Assembly (NCBI RefSeq): GCF_024199925.1
Contig: NZ_JANADR010000001.1
Span: 8,869,501 to 8,933,500, forward strand
Length of the DNA: 64,000 bases
From: Bradyrhizobium sp. CCGUVB1N3
GTDB taxonomy: Bacteria > Pseudomonadota > Alphaproteobacteria > Rhizobiales > Xanthobacteraceae
Reading direction: 5' to 3'
The position numbers and the translations under genes were made by a program. This document shows, piece after piece, positions 7,809 to 15,544 of this stretch (positions within the stretch are counted from its first letter, which is position 1; every line of letters begins with the position of its first letter). A model generated the notes under the pieces. It worked only from the letters and a program-made list of their open reading frames with translations. It searched no databases and was not told where the DNA came from.

Positions 7809-8306
7809 ATGCTCGGCGCCTTGGCCGTGCTGCCCGTTGCACTGCCGGCCGCCGCTGCGGTGCCCGATCCAGTCTTCGCCGCGATCGAGCGATACAAGGC
7901 GCTTTCCATCGAATACACCGCGGCGGTGGATAAGTGGGGCGACTTGGAGCCCGATGATGCCGACTGTCCGGAAGCCGAGGACGAGACGTCCCGGACGTCT
8001 GCCGCGCTGTTCGATCAGATGGACCTCATTTTCACCTTCCGGCCGTCGACCGTTGCCGGCGTGGTGGCCTTGCTGAAATACATCACAACGCTTGAGGAGT
8101 GGCAGATGCCTCCAGGGCTCGAGGAAGGCGGGAGCATGAAGGCAATGCAGACGCTTTGCACCTGCCTTGCCGCTGCGATCGAGCAGAGCGAGGTGTGGGC
8201 AGCCGGCCTCGCAGTTCTGCCTCTGGAGGGCGGCTCGAGCAATAGCGGATCATCTTCCGGTCGGCGCCGACGATCGAGCAGGCCCGCCGTTCCGACAGGC
8301 TCATGA
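7809..8306 (+). pseudogene. Tat-exported hypothetical protein with lost start and IS3-derived C-terminus
   Basis: Codons just before the ATG read S-R-R-N in the same frame, giving SRRNMLGALAVLPVALPAAAA, a typical twin-arginine signal. However that frame meets a stop (7773-7775) with no start codon in between, so the signal's N-region is gone. The mature part (DPVFAAIERYKAL...) belongs to a small rhizobial family of unknown function. From about 8200 the frame runs antisense through the truncated OrfB of the IS3 remnant, so the last 35 residues (Ser/Arg-rich) are not native. Both ends are damaged. Confidence 0.55.
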
Positions 8307-8355
8307 CGGCCTGCAGATGCGCGACCGCAGCGCGCTTGGCGGCGGGCCCTACCAT
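8200..8355 (-). pseudogene. IS3 OrfB transposase, N-terminal fragment
   Basis: Reading left from the ATG at 8355 the frame gives MVGPAAKRAAVAHLQAV, then SLSERRACSIVGADRKMIRY and RPPEAELRGRL. This is the HTH-bearing start of ISRj2-like OrfB proteins as I remember them. It stops resembling the family near 8200, before any catalytic residue of the rve core. Confidence 0.75.
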
Positions 8356-9720
8356 TAATGGGATGGTCCGCCCCGTCCTCCTCCCTCATCATGGGAGAGG
8401 TCAGATCAATAGAGAGGAGCGTACTATGACCCATCGCAATTTGCCGCGGCCTGCGGCTGTCTATGGAATCGACATTGGCAAGAACCTGTTCCACGTCGTT
8501 GGCCTGAGCTGCGACGGCACACCTGTTCAGAAAGTTCGCTTTCGACGGGACACCCTTCTTCAGTTCTTTTCTCGCGCACAACCAAGCATAGTCGGCATGG
8601 AATCCTGCTCCGGTTCACAGTGTTTTCGCCCGGAAGATACAGGCATTTGGTCACAAGGTGCGCCTGATCCCTGCGCAATTCGTGAAGCCCTACGTGAAGT
8701 CAAACAAGAACGATATCATCGACGCCGAGGCGATCGTTGAGGCCGCGACGCGACCGACAATGCGCTTCGTCGCCGTTAAGGAGGAGGGCCAGGTCGATCT
8801 TCAAGCGCTGCATCGAATCCGTGACCAGATGGTCGGCTCGAGGACACGCCTGATCAATCAGATGCGGGCTTTCTGCCTCGAGTACGGTGTACCTTTGCGT
8901 CAGGGTGCCCGAATATTCAAACTCGAGTTGCCGCGCGCTTTGAATGACGAAGGAAACGATTTGTCACCAGTGATGCGTCGCCTGGTCGGCGATCTCTTCG
9001 CCGATCTCCGCCGCCTCGAAGAACGGATCCGCGAAGTGACACAGGAGATCGAAGCGGTCGCCGATCGAGAGGACGTCACACGCCGGCTGATGACAATCCC
9101 TGGTATCGGCGCATTGGGTGCGACCGCCGTACTTGCCGCGATCGGTGATGGGCTGCAGTTTCGCAAGGCCCGCGACCTTGCTGCCTGGCTGGGGTTAGTG
9201 CCCAGACAACACTCGACCGGCGGAAAACAGACGTTGCTTGGCGTCAGCAAACGCGGCAATCGTTATGTGAGAAAGCTTCTAGTGCATGGCGCGCGATCCT
9301 GCTTCCGGCATCTGGACCGGACGCGCGATCGCTTGGGAAGCTGGCTCGACGGGCTCCAGGCTCGGATGCATCCGAACAAGGCCGTTGTCGCTCTAGCCGC
9401 CAAGATGGCCCGCATTGTCTGGGTGGTCTTGAACAAGCCCGGAGCTCTCTACGAACGCAGAGATCCTGCTTTCACCTGACGCTTCTGGCTTCGATTGCAA
9501 GGCTCGGGAACAGTGATGACGAAACAGTGGATCAACATGCCGGAAGCCCTGTGCAAAAAAGCGGGCTTCGTGCCCGAACCATTTATTGGGAACGGCGTGC
9601 GCGGATCTCATCATGGCCTGGCTGCAACAGCAGTCCACTCGCGAGAGGCCGGATACATTTATGCAACTGGAAGCGTCATTTTTGCTGTTACGAACCCTTG
9701 CACGGACGGGGCGGACCATA
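8356..9720 (+). mobile_element. IS110-family element of the IS1111 type, inserted in IS3
   Basis: ATGGTCCGCCCCGTCC (8363-8378) is perfectly inverted at 9704-9719. These 16-bp repeats sit a few bases inside the junctions, as in the IS1111 branch of IS110, which has subterminal inverted repeats. Joining the flanks restores an uninterrupted OrfA-OrfB junction of IS3; the bases CAT occur at both borders (8353-8355, 9721-9723). The transposase has one frameshift, so the copy is probably dead. Confidence 0.75.
8426..9479 (+). pseudogene. IS110-family (DEDD) transposase with one frameshift
   Basis: The ATG at 8426 follows AGAGAGGAG. The first part shows YGIDIGKNLFHVVGL with the first catalytic D of the DEDD nuclease fold and VGMESCSG with the E. 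At 8621-8626 the run TGTTTTC gains a base, and the family-like sequence (FARKIQAFGHKVRLIPAQFVK) continues in the next frame with YVKSNKNDIIDAEAI (the D pair), the transposase_20 segment MTIPGIGALGATAVLA and the C-terminal RGNRYVRKLLVHGA. Intact relatives are about 345-350 residues, which fits the sum of the two parts. Confidence 0.8.
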
Positions 9721-9982
9721 CATTTTTTGAAAGAAGCTCGCGAAGGGCGGCCACATCGAGCATCTGCTCGGCCAGGAGCTTTTTTAGCTTCGCATTCTCC
9801 TCCTCCAGCGCCTTCAGCCGCTTCGCCTCGGAAGCGTCCATGCCGCCGAATTTGGCCTTCCAATTGTAGATTGTCGCCTCGGAGATCCCGTGCTTGCGAG
9901 CCAGGTCAGCCGTCTTCGCCCCAGCCTCATGCTCCTTCAATATCGCGATAATTTGCTCTTCCGAAAACCTTGCTCGCTTCAT
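9721..9982 (-). pseudogene. IS3 OrfA (HTH) with its 3' end cut by IS110
   Basis: From the ATG at 9982: MKRARFSEEQIIAILKEHE, a HTH (TADLARKHGISEATIYNWKAKFGG) and a leucine-zipper-like coiled coil (RLKALEEENAKLKKLLAE), the standard order for IS3 OrfA. The frame reaches the programmed-frameshift A-run (CAAAAAATG) and then enters IS110 sequence. In intact elements this A-run gives the OrfAB fusion transposase. Confidence 0.8.
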
Positions 9983-10098
9983 CTGTCCGTCCTTCTGTGG
10001 GCCGGACTCTAACTCCATCTGGAGGAAATACGCAGTGGCAGGTCAATGTGACGGCACGTGATTGACGTGCGTGGGGCCATTGATCGGCCCGAAGGAGA

Positions 10099-10161
10099 CA
10101 GCGCGAACGCGACTCGGCGTCGACAGATCCCGTAGCCGACGCTCTTCCCGCGCCCGCGCTG
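10099..10161. repeat. Palindromic intergenic repeat, copy 2
   Basis: CAGCGCG (10099-10105) and CGCGCTG (10155-10161) flank a core with CGCGACTCGGCG, nearly the same as copy 1 at 6250-6318. Confidence 0.55.
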
Positions 10162-10225
10162 CCAGACACAGGCCGCGCGGGGTGCAAGTCCACGGGCATG
10201 CCCCTCAAGTTGTATCGGCGAATGG

Positions 10226-10448
10226 CCTCCCCTGCACCTACCAGGATTGGTTGATGCCTTGCGGTACTCCTCCGCGATACTACTTAGTAGCCCCCTTGGG
10301 AATTTAGTAGCCCCCTTGGGAATTGAGCCTCTCGGAGGGCCAAGGCGGTCAGCTTTGCTAGTCCAAAGGGGTAAGGCTGGCCACCAAAGTTTGCGGCGCG
10401 TGGTAGGGACAGCGCTTCACGCGAGCGCCGAGTCATCGCCGCAAACTT
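10226..10448. repeat. Long intergenic repeat with an internal 20-bp tandem duplication
   Basis: Partner of 6325-6530 in opposite orientation. It contains a 20-bp unit TTAGTAGCCCCCTTGGGAAT twice in tandem (10284-10303, 10304-10323) and ends in a perfect 12-bp inverted repeat, AAGTTTGCGGCG (10387-10398) with CGCCGCAAACTT (10437-10448), around a core with GGTAGGGACAGCG. No gene is supported between 10046 and 10597. Confidence 0.6.
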
Positions 10449-10453
10449 CGCTG

Positions 10454-10539
10454 GCAGCGCGGACGTGGTAGGGACAGCGTCGGGCACTCTCTCGCGCATC
10501 TCTGACTGGCGCCGAGTCACGTCCGCGCTGCTTTTTTTT
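10454..10539. repeat. Palindromic intergenic repeat, copy 4, followed by T8
   Basis: GCAGCGCGGACGTG (10454-10467) and CACGTCCGCGCTGC (10518-10531) form a perfect 14-bp inverted repeat, followed at once by eight T residues. The core again has GTAGGGACAGCG and GCCGAGTC. The long loop is unusual for a terminator, but a strong stem plus a T-run could stop transcription entering from the left. Confidence 0.6.
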
Positions 10540-10597
10540 TGCGGTTTCCCCCTATTTGTCGCAGATGTGCGCGGAAACAACTCGGGAGGTCGAGGCC

Positions 10598-10768
10598 ATG
10601 TACTTCTATCTGTACCAGGACGCGGGTAAACAGTGGCGTTGGACGTTGCACGCGGGGAACGAACGCAAAATCGCCAATTCCGGCGAGGGCTATCACAACA
10701 AAGTTGATTGCCTTGCTGCCATTGAGCTTGTGAAGAGTACGGACGCCAATACTCCCGTGCGGGAGTAA
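10598..10768 (+). CDS. DUF1508 (YegP-like) small protein
   Basis: The protein has 56 residues: MYFYLYQDAGKQWRWTL, then NERKIANSGEGYHNKVDCLAAIELVK. The single DUF1508 repeat (aromatic strand, IA.SGEGY, helix with C..AI..VK) is complete. GGGAGGTCGAGGCC precedes the ATG. Such proteins are common in rhizobia; the biochemical role is unknown. It follows the repeat with the T8 run and is probably a monocistronic gene. Confidence 0.8.
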   Translation: MYFYLYQDAGKQWRWTLHAGNERKIANSGEGYHNKVDCLAAIELVKSTDANTPVRE

Positions 10769-10866
10769 CGCCGCGAGGAGACTTCGCACCCCGCGCGGCC
10801 TGTGCTTGGCAGCGCGGGCGGGTAGTGCGTTCCGAATGCGTCGATGGCCGCCGCAGTGCGTTTAGG

Positions 10867-11046
10867 CTATTTCTCGCTCAAGTACTTCTTGACCTTGGCC
10901 ACCGACGGCCCCACCGCTCGAACCGCGCCTGCCAACTGTTGGCCGGACACGTTGAGCTGTTTCTTCCAGTATTCTCTTTCCCATTCCTCGTTCAGGTTGA
11001 TCCTGCTGCGGTCGGGATTACCCCGCTTCTTGAGATCGTCCGCCAT
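10867..11046 (-). CDS. DUF3606 small protein
   Basis: The protein has 59 residues beginning MADDLKKRGNPDRSRINLNEE and ending AVGPSVAKVKKYLSEK. The pattern K.G.PDR.RIN..E..E...W...L.V....L..AV...G matches DUF3606, a short family abundant in Bradyrhizobium and Rhizobium with unknown function. It is convergent with the DUF1508 gene. Confidence 0.8.
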   Translation of the reverse strand: MADDLKKRGNPDRSRINLNEEWEREYWKKQLNVSGQQLAGAVRAVGPSVAKVKKYLSEK

Positions 11047-11081
11047 CGTCGCTCCTGTTTACTTGTCGCTAGTCTAGCGAC

Positions 11082-11246
11082 TTACTTCCGGCGCGTCGGT
11101 TTCGACGGCCTCTTATGGTCGGGCCGCTGAGTCAGAGCTGATGCCGAAACCGTCTTGATCTGCTTGTTGGTCAGCGAGCCGGGGTTGCGAAGTCCTTTCG
11201 AAGCAATCGACCCCACGCCTTTACCGGTACGTTCATTTTTTGCCAT
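11082..11246 (-). CDS. Small basic hypothetical protein of rhizobial type
   Basis: The protein has 54 residues, very basic, with SIASKGLRNPGSLTNKQIKTVSASALTQR. I recall many Bradyrhizobium small proteins with the same SIAS...L......KQ.KT..ASALTQ pattern. It lies 35 bases upstream of the DUF3606 gene in the same direction and may share its transcript. Function unknown. Confidence 0.65.
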   Translation of the reverse strand: MAKNERTGKGVGSIASKGLRNPGSLTNKQIKTVSASALTQRPDHKRPSKPTRRK

Positions 11247-11545
11247 TGGAGCACCTGCAGGTTTCGCGACTCACGAGGAGCCACAACCAAAGATATCACG
11301 GACAATCTTTTTCATCCTCCCGTACAACTCCGGTGTGGAGATTAGCAATGGTCCCCGGTATCATCTCCTCATGGCTAGATGCACAGCACCAAGATTCGGC
11401 CACGCACGGCGAGCGGTCGAGCGGCCTCCTCGCCGGTGCGCGTCTCGTTCCCGTTGTGCATTAGACGACGTATGAAGCTCTCCGGGCAGTCAGCCCTATG
11501 AATGGCTGACGTCGCGGCCAAGCTCGCCGATCTGGTCGCCCTCTG
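11247..11545. other. Stretch without a supported gene
   Basis: Short open frames exist on both strands (for example MARCTAPRFGH.. at 11371), but none shows a recognisable motif or ribosome site. Probably decayed sequence. Confidence 0.4.
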
Positions 11546-11731
11546 CTAGCGCGCCTTCTGCCGCGCCAGCCTGTCGACGCAGGCCCTCATGTCGGAGCCC
11601 CGCGCACGCCGGGCGGACCCGGACAGGGTGCCGAACGGTCCATGCTTGGCGTAGGACTCCTTGCAGCAGGCCACGGGAAAGGTTGACGTGCACACCGAGA
11701 GATCCTGTGCGAAAACCCCGGCGGCAAACAT
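11546..11731 (-). CDS. Possible small Cys-rich secreted protein, N-terminus uncertain
   Basis: From the ATG at 11731 the 61-residue reading has a short hydrophobic start with AQD (a signal-cleavage-like site), then CTSTFPVACCKESYAKHG and SDMRACVDRLARQ. Four or more cysteines with ACCKESY recall small exported rhizobial proteins. The hydrophobic region is too short for a full signal peptide, so the 5' end may be lost at the junction with the fragment on the other strand. Confidence 0.35.
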   Translation of the reverse strand: MFAAGVFAQDLSVCTSTFPVACCKESYAKHGPFGTLSGSARRARGSDMRACVDRLARQKAR

Positions 11732-11968
11732 CGGCTGGCAGAATACCGTCCCAGCCGCCTCGGCTTTGCCAGGGAGCTGGATGGAATCCTGCAGGACCTG
11801 CGTGAAAGCGACGGCAGCGTCTATTCGGCGACGCTCGACCGCAAGTTCCGCAGTGACAGCTGGGGCGACGCGCCGGCCATGGAGATGACGGTGGGCTACC
11901 TGATTATCGTTCCCGCCGATCGGCAGATCACCCAGCTCTACATCCCTCGCCGGACAAGGCTCGCCTAA
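11687..11968 (+). pseudogene. C-terminal fragment of an unknown protein
   Basis: After an in-frame stop at 11684 the frame reads HREILCENPGGKHRL, then LGFARELDGILQDL and EMTVGYLIIVPADRQITQLYIPRRTRLA to a stop at 11968. Codon use (high GC in third positions) and the strand/helix pattern look coding. There is no start codon near the beginning, so this is a 5'-truncated gene. I do not recognise the family. Confidence 0.4.
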
Positions 11969-12054
11969 CGGGATGATCGTGCGACGAATGCCCATTTGCG
12001 GCCGGATAAGCCCAGTGGTGCGACCACTAAGTCATTGATTGTTCTCAACCCGGG

Positions 12055-12104
12055 GCTGTCTCTTAATCAGCGGGTCCCAGGTTCGAGCCCTGGTGCGCCC
12101 ACCA
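12055..12104 (+). other. 3' half of tRNA-Lys(CTT), probable attachment site
   Basis: The sequence keeps the anticodon loop with CTCTTAA, the stem side ATCAG, the variable region, the T arm GGTTCGAGCC and the acceptor end ending GCGCCCACCA. The 5' half (acceptor 5' strand and D arm) is missing. Such a 3' fragment is left where an element integrates into the end of a tRNA gene. A truncated tyrosine integrase starts 58 bases to the right. Confidence 0.75.
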
Positions 12105-12161
12105 AGCTTTTCAGTAGCTTAGGGGTTCCTCGCGGAAGTCATTCCGACAGACGGCCGACGG

Positions 12162-12719
12162 CTATTCCGACAAACCGGCTGCTTTTGTTCTTTCCTCTCG
12201 CCGCCTCTTCGTGCCCGAAATTAGCTGTTTCCGCGTGCGTTTCGCATAGGTTGGTAGCTGCCGCGATGATCGGTGGCGGCCTGCGGCTCTGAGCTCAGCG
12301 TCCGTTAGATCGCTGTCGGCCCCCTCGGTGAAGCCGCCGTGCCGGAACGAGGTAAATGAGAGTTCTTCCCGCAGGCCGGCTGCGCGAACGATCTTTTTCA
12401 CGACTTCCCGGAGGTAGCGAAGATCCTGCCTGGCCGTGATCCATGGCAGCGGGGTAGGCGACCTCCGGTGCTTATGGTCGCGCCGAAAGACGAGCCCGGT
12501 GACGATGGTCTGCCTGATGTCGTCGAGTTCTGCCATCAGCTCGGGAAACAAGGTCTCGCCAGTCTCGTCGAAAAGCGGCCACCAAGCTTCCTCGCCATTC
12601 TTGGGATGGACGATGCGGACACTGTTCGGGCGTTCTTTCGGTCGATAGTGGCTGATCTCGAAAGCTCCGAACACGTGTTCTTCTCGCTGGAGCCATCCTG
12701 ACCTGCAGCCGGGGGGCTT
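12162..12719 (-). pseudogene. Tyrosine-recombinase integrase, C-terminal fragment
   Basis: The leftward frame contains the catalytic domain of a phage-type integrase: LREELSFTSFRHGGF (box with the Arg and His), ELRAAGRHRSS (the GH box) and LPTYAKRT with the nucleophile Tyr. Family-like residues WLQREEHVFGAFEI extend back to 12719, where a stop ends the frame, so the N-terminal arm-binding and core-binding domains and the first catalytic Arg are gone. Its position beside the tRNA-Lys fragment implies that it once used that tRNA as its target. Confidence 0.7.
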
Positions 12720-13614
12720 TCAATATTCCTCTCTATGAGGGAAAATCTGCACTCGCCCCGCGGGCTCACGAACTGCCCTATGCGAAGGATTGGATGAGGT
12801 ACGTAGATTTGGTTGGTGTGGGGAAAGGCGGTAGCGCTCCACTGACTTGAACCCCCGACAGATCATCGGACGATGGGACGTACGTCCCCAGAGCAACTGC
12901 CCTCGCAAGCCTAGCCGCCTTCGACTCAGCCCGGGTCACCGCCACGCATCCGCATCCACAAATCTCAATGCCTGGTGAGCCCCGTTCTCATCCTGGAATT
13001 TCGCAACGAAATTGCAACGAATTGGGTGAAACGAGCGTGAGCAAAAAAAGTTGTTCATTGCGTTCGAGAGGCAGGGAGCAACTTCGGATAGTGGTCCGAG
13101 CCGAGAACCAAAATCACTTATGCGTATCTGGGATGAGGGAAGGGGGTGCGTACTGAGCCAGTACCTATGAAGCCCTTCGCGCACATCTGGTGCAACAAAT
13201 GCCCGTGCGATCGCATGAGCGGCGGCAGGTAACCGCCGCCTTTTGTAGAGGCCAACATGTGAGTTGGGCCACTTGCGCGCAGCTTCCGATCGTCACGGCC
13301 GCCGCATTTTGATTCATCTAAGCTCCAACTCTCCGCAGTCGTGTAAATGGCTCGATCAGTTTTATCGCCTATCCTGGGCCCAATAGGTCGGCCCTGCTCG
13401 ACCTGTGGCGAGGTGCGGTCGTGTCCTACGAGATGGCGATTGCGTCCGGCCGTTCGATGCTGCCCGCTCGGGCGGCACAATATGTCCGCATGTCCCGGGA
13501 AAGTCAGCGCTAACCTCGTAGTCGAGTATGGTTCCTCCCAGGCTCGGGCCCGCCGAAAAGTCGACGGCGGGTCCTTCATTTCCGCATGTCAAAAGCAGAA
13601 TTTGTGGGGAAGCG
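12720..13614. other. Intergenic stretch, no gene recognised
   Basis: Several open frames of 60-150 codons occur on both strands, but none has a family motif, good ribosome site or sustained codon bias. One hairpin with a T-run is listed separately. It is probably scarred DNA at an island junction. Confidence 0.4.
13219..13244 (+). terminator. Candidate Rho-independent terminator
   Basis: GCGGCGG (13219-13225) and CCGCCGC (13233-13239) form a perfect 7-bp stem with a 7-base loop, followed by CTTTT. No gene that it would serve is recognised just upstream. Confidence 0.4.
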
Positions 13615-14295
13615 CTAAATGCGCTGATCGCGCCAGCAATGCAAAAGTTCATTGCTGTCGGCGACGAGACCGAGATGAAGGGAAACCATTTTGAGCGCGG
13701 CCGCTTCCATAGCCGGATCGGTACCGCGAACGAGATCGGCGAGGACCGTCACTCGATAGCCGAGATTGCTGGCGTCGAAGGCGCTGTTCAGCACGCAGCA
13801 GTCGGCCATGCAGCCGGTGAACACGATGCGACGCGTACCGAGATTCCGCAGGAGAAAGTCCAGGTCGGATGGATAGAAGGCGGAGAGGCGCTTCTTTGTG
13901 TTCACGATTAGATCGTCTTCCTTGACCTCTGTAGCAAACTGAGTCCACCGGCTCCCCTCGATAGCGTGAGCGTCAGAGTTGGCGATCGGACCGACATGTA
14001 GCGGGAACACCATACGCCATGCAGCTTTCACCCCATGGATGTCGTCAGAGCCGTTCTTCCGGAGTTCGCTGCGCACATGGATCACTGGCACACCGAGCGC
14101 GCGCGCGGCACGATGAAAGACATCTACCTTGGAAACGATCTCTCGGGCGCGGGGCGCCGGACAAGGGCAGTCGGGGTCGTCGGCCAAATGTCCCTGATGT
14201 AGGTCGATGCAGACTGCGACAGTCTGCTTGAGCGATGTGAATTCCTCAAAGCCGGGCGGCAATTCGCGTTGGTCGCCATACACATAGGTCTTCAT
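13615..14295 (-). CDS. Isochorismatase-family cysteine amidohydrolase
   Basis: The protein has 226 residues. The catalytic triad of the family is visible: D31 in VAVCIDLHQGH, K134 or K135 in VNTKKRLSAFY, and C167 in TGCMADCCVLNSAFDA, followed by the usual GYRVTVLAD strand. Members hydrolyse amide or ureido bonds (maleamate, ureidoacrylate, biuret, nicotinamide) or the vinyl ether of isochorismate. Here, beside a purine-type importer and a molybdenum hydroxylase island, an amidase or ureidase step is the better guess. It is divergent from the importer operon and shares its 140-bp control region. Confidence 0.8.
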   Translation of the reverse strand: MKTYVYGDQRELPPGFEEFTSLKQTVAVCIDLHQGHLADDPDCPCPAPRAREIVSKVDVFHRAARALGVPVIHVRSELRKNGSDDIHGVKAAWRMVFPLHVGPIANSDAHAIEGSRWTQFATEVKEDDLIVNTKKRLSAFYPSDLDFLLRNLGTRRIVFTGCMADCCVLNSAFDASNLGYRVTVLADLVRGTDPAMEAAALKMVSLHLGLVADSNELLHCWRDQRI

Positions 14296-14341
14296 GGCTC
14301 ACCTCCGATTGCTCTATGCACGCCGGTTAGCCATGGCCTGC

Positions 14342-14403
14342 GCGCAAAATATGCTTGCGCAATTGAATAACATAGAACAGACTTGAGCGACATTAAAAAT
14401 GTC
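14342..14403. promoter_or_regulatory. Two operator-like dyads between amidohydrolase and importer genes
   Basis: GCGCAA (14342-14347) and TTGCGC (14355-14360) flank a 7-base spacer. GACATT (14389-14394) and AATGTC (14398-14403) flank AAA. Both lie in the short region between divergent start codons, so a local regulator could control both transcripts. The binding protein is not known. Confidence 0.4.
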
Positions 14404-14435
14404 ACGCATCGATTTCGATCGCGGAGGGGAAACAT

Positions 14436-15521
14436 ATGCGCGCAATGACGAAGCCATTCCTTTTCTTGTCTGCAATTGCTGCGGCCACCTTCGGTCAGGC
14501 CGTAGCTGTCGAGTTTAAGCTCAAGGGCGAGATCAAGCCAGCCTGGATCTACCTCAACGCCAAGAATGACGGCGGCTGGCAGCAAGCGATCGACGAAGCG
14601 CGACAGAAGATCGAGAAGGATCTCAACTTGAAGATCCCATTCGTCGAAAACGTGCCGGACGAGGCGGCCAAGATCGAACCCGCGGCAGAACTCTATATCA
14701 AGCGGGGCTACAACGTCATTCTCGGAAGTTCGTTCGGCTATTCCGACGCGTTTAAGGCGCTCGCGCAGAAACATCCCGACGTCGCGTTCATCGACATTTC
14801 CGGTACGCAGCACGCTGCCAATCTCGGTGGCGTCTATGGCAAGACCTACGAAAGCCAGTATCTCTGCGGTATGGCGGCAGGCGCCATGTCGAAGTCCGGC
14901 AAGATTGGCTTCGTAGCCGCGCATCCACTTGGCCTTGTCAACTGGACGATCAATGCGTACGCGCTCGGCGCTCAGGCCGTGAATCCCAAAGCCGTCGTCT
15001 ATGCCGTCTTTACTGGTAGCTGGAACGATCCCGTGAAGGAGCGAACCGCCGCGAAGGCGCTGATCGATCAGGGGGCCGATGTGCTCGGCCAGAACATCGA
15101 TACCGCAACAACACAGATCGTGGCACAAGAACGCGGCGTCTATGGTACGGGACACAATCGCGACCTTCGCGAGTTTGCGCCCAAAGCGACGCTTTGCTCA
15201 TCCGTTTGGGTATGGGATCGTTTCTTTATCCCCGAGCTGAAGAAGATCCAATCCGGCACGTGGACGCCGGATCCATACGGTGATTTTCCGGGTATCGCCG
15301 GCGGCGGCACCGAGATCGCCTGCTGCAATTCGGCAGTTCCTAAGGAAGTGGTCGCCAAGATCGAGGCCGCTCGCAAAGAGATCGTCGATGGCAAACAAGT
15401 CTTCCAGGGACCCCTGCTTGATCGTGATGGTAAAGAGCGCGTGCCGGCGGGTAAGGTTCTTGGCGGCGCCGATCTCTGGAAGATGGACTGGTACGTGAAG
15501 GGCGTCGTGACCCAGAATTGA
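14436..15521 (+). CDS. BMP-family (PnrA-like) ABC transporter substrate-binding protein
   Basis: The protein has 361 residues with a signal peptide ending near AVAVEF, so it is periplasmic. It shows the Bmp pattern: GWQQAIDEARQKIEKDL, GYNVILGSSFGYSDAF, HPDVAFIDISG, and GGVYGKTYESQYLCGMAAG, then GKIGFVAAHPL and INAYALGAQAVNPKAV. BMP-type proteins bind nucleosides, purines or related compounds. GCGGAGGGG precedes the ATG. It is followed by the ATPase and two permeases in the same direction, forming a complete importer. Confidence 0.9.
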   Translation: MRAMTKPFLFLSAIAAATFGQAVAVEFKLKGEIKPAWIYLNAKNDGGWQQAIDEARQKIEKDLNLKIPFVENVPDEAAKIEPAAELYIKRGYNVILGSSFGYSDAFKALAQKHPDVAFIDISGTQHAANLGGVYGKTYESQYLCGMAAGAMSKSGKIGFVAAHPLGLVNWTINAYALGAQAVNPKAVVYAVFTGSWNDPVKERTAAKALIDQGADVLGQNIDTATTQIVAQERGVYGTGHNRDLREFAPKATLCSSVWVWDRFFIPELKKIQSGTWTPDPYGDFPGIAGGGTEIACCNSAVPKEVVAKIEAARKEIVDGKQVFQGPLLDRDGKERVPAGKVLGGADLWKMDWYVKGVVTQN

Positions 15522-15544
15522 TATAGTCCCAGCAGGCGGATTCG

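Larger units (their letters stand above)
8200..10045 (-). mobile_element. IS3-family remnant (leftward) interrupted by an IS110-type element
   Basis: OrfA lies at 9721-9982 and the start of OrfB at 8200-8355, both on the minus strand, with the IS110-type element between them. The upstream end is near 10045, where the minus strand reads TGACCTGCCACTGCG, a plausible left inverted repeat. The downstream two thirds of OrfB and the right inverted repeat are missing; the break at about 8200 abuts the Tat-protein gene. The element cannot move by itself. Confidence 0.75.

Noticed and set aside
10284..10323. CRISPR-like array
   Set aside because: There are only two 20-bp copies directly adjacent with no spacer and no cas genes; it is a tandem duplication.
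12055..12104. Complete tRNA-Lys gene
   Set aside because: The D arm and 5' acceptor strand are missing, so no cloverleaf can form.
13118..13652. Two minus-strand frames of 153 and 96 codons
   Set aside because: They overlap each other in different frames, have no recognised motif and no ribosome site.
14292..15155. - strand frame of 287 codons
   Set aside because: It is antisense to the BMP binding protein, which has a signal peptide and good ribosome site.
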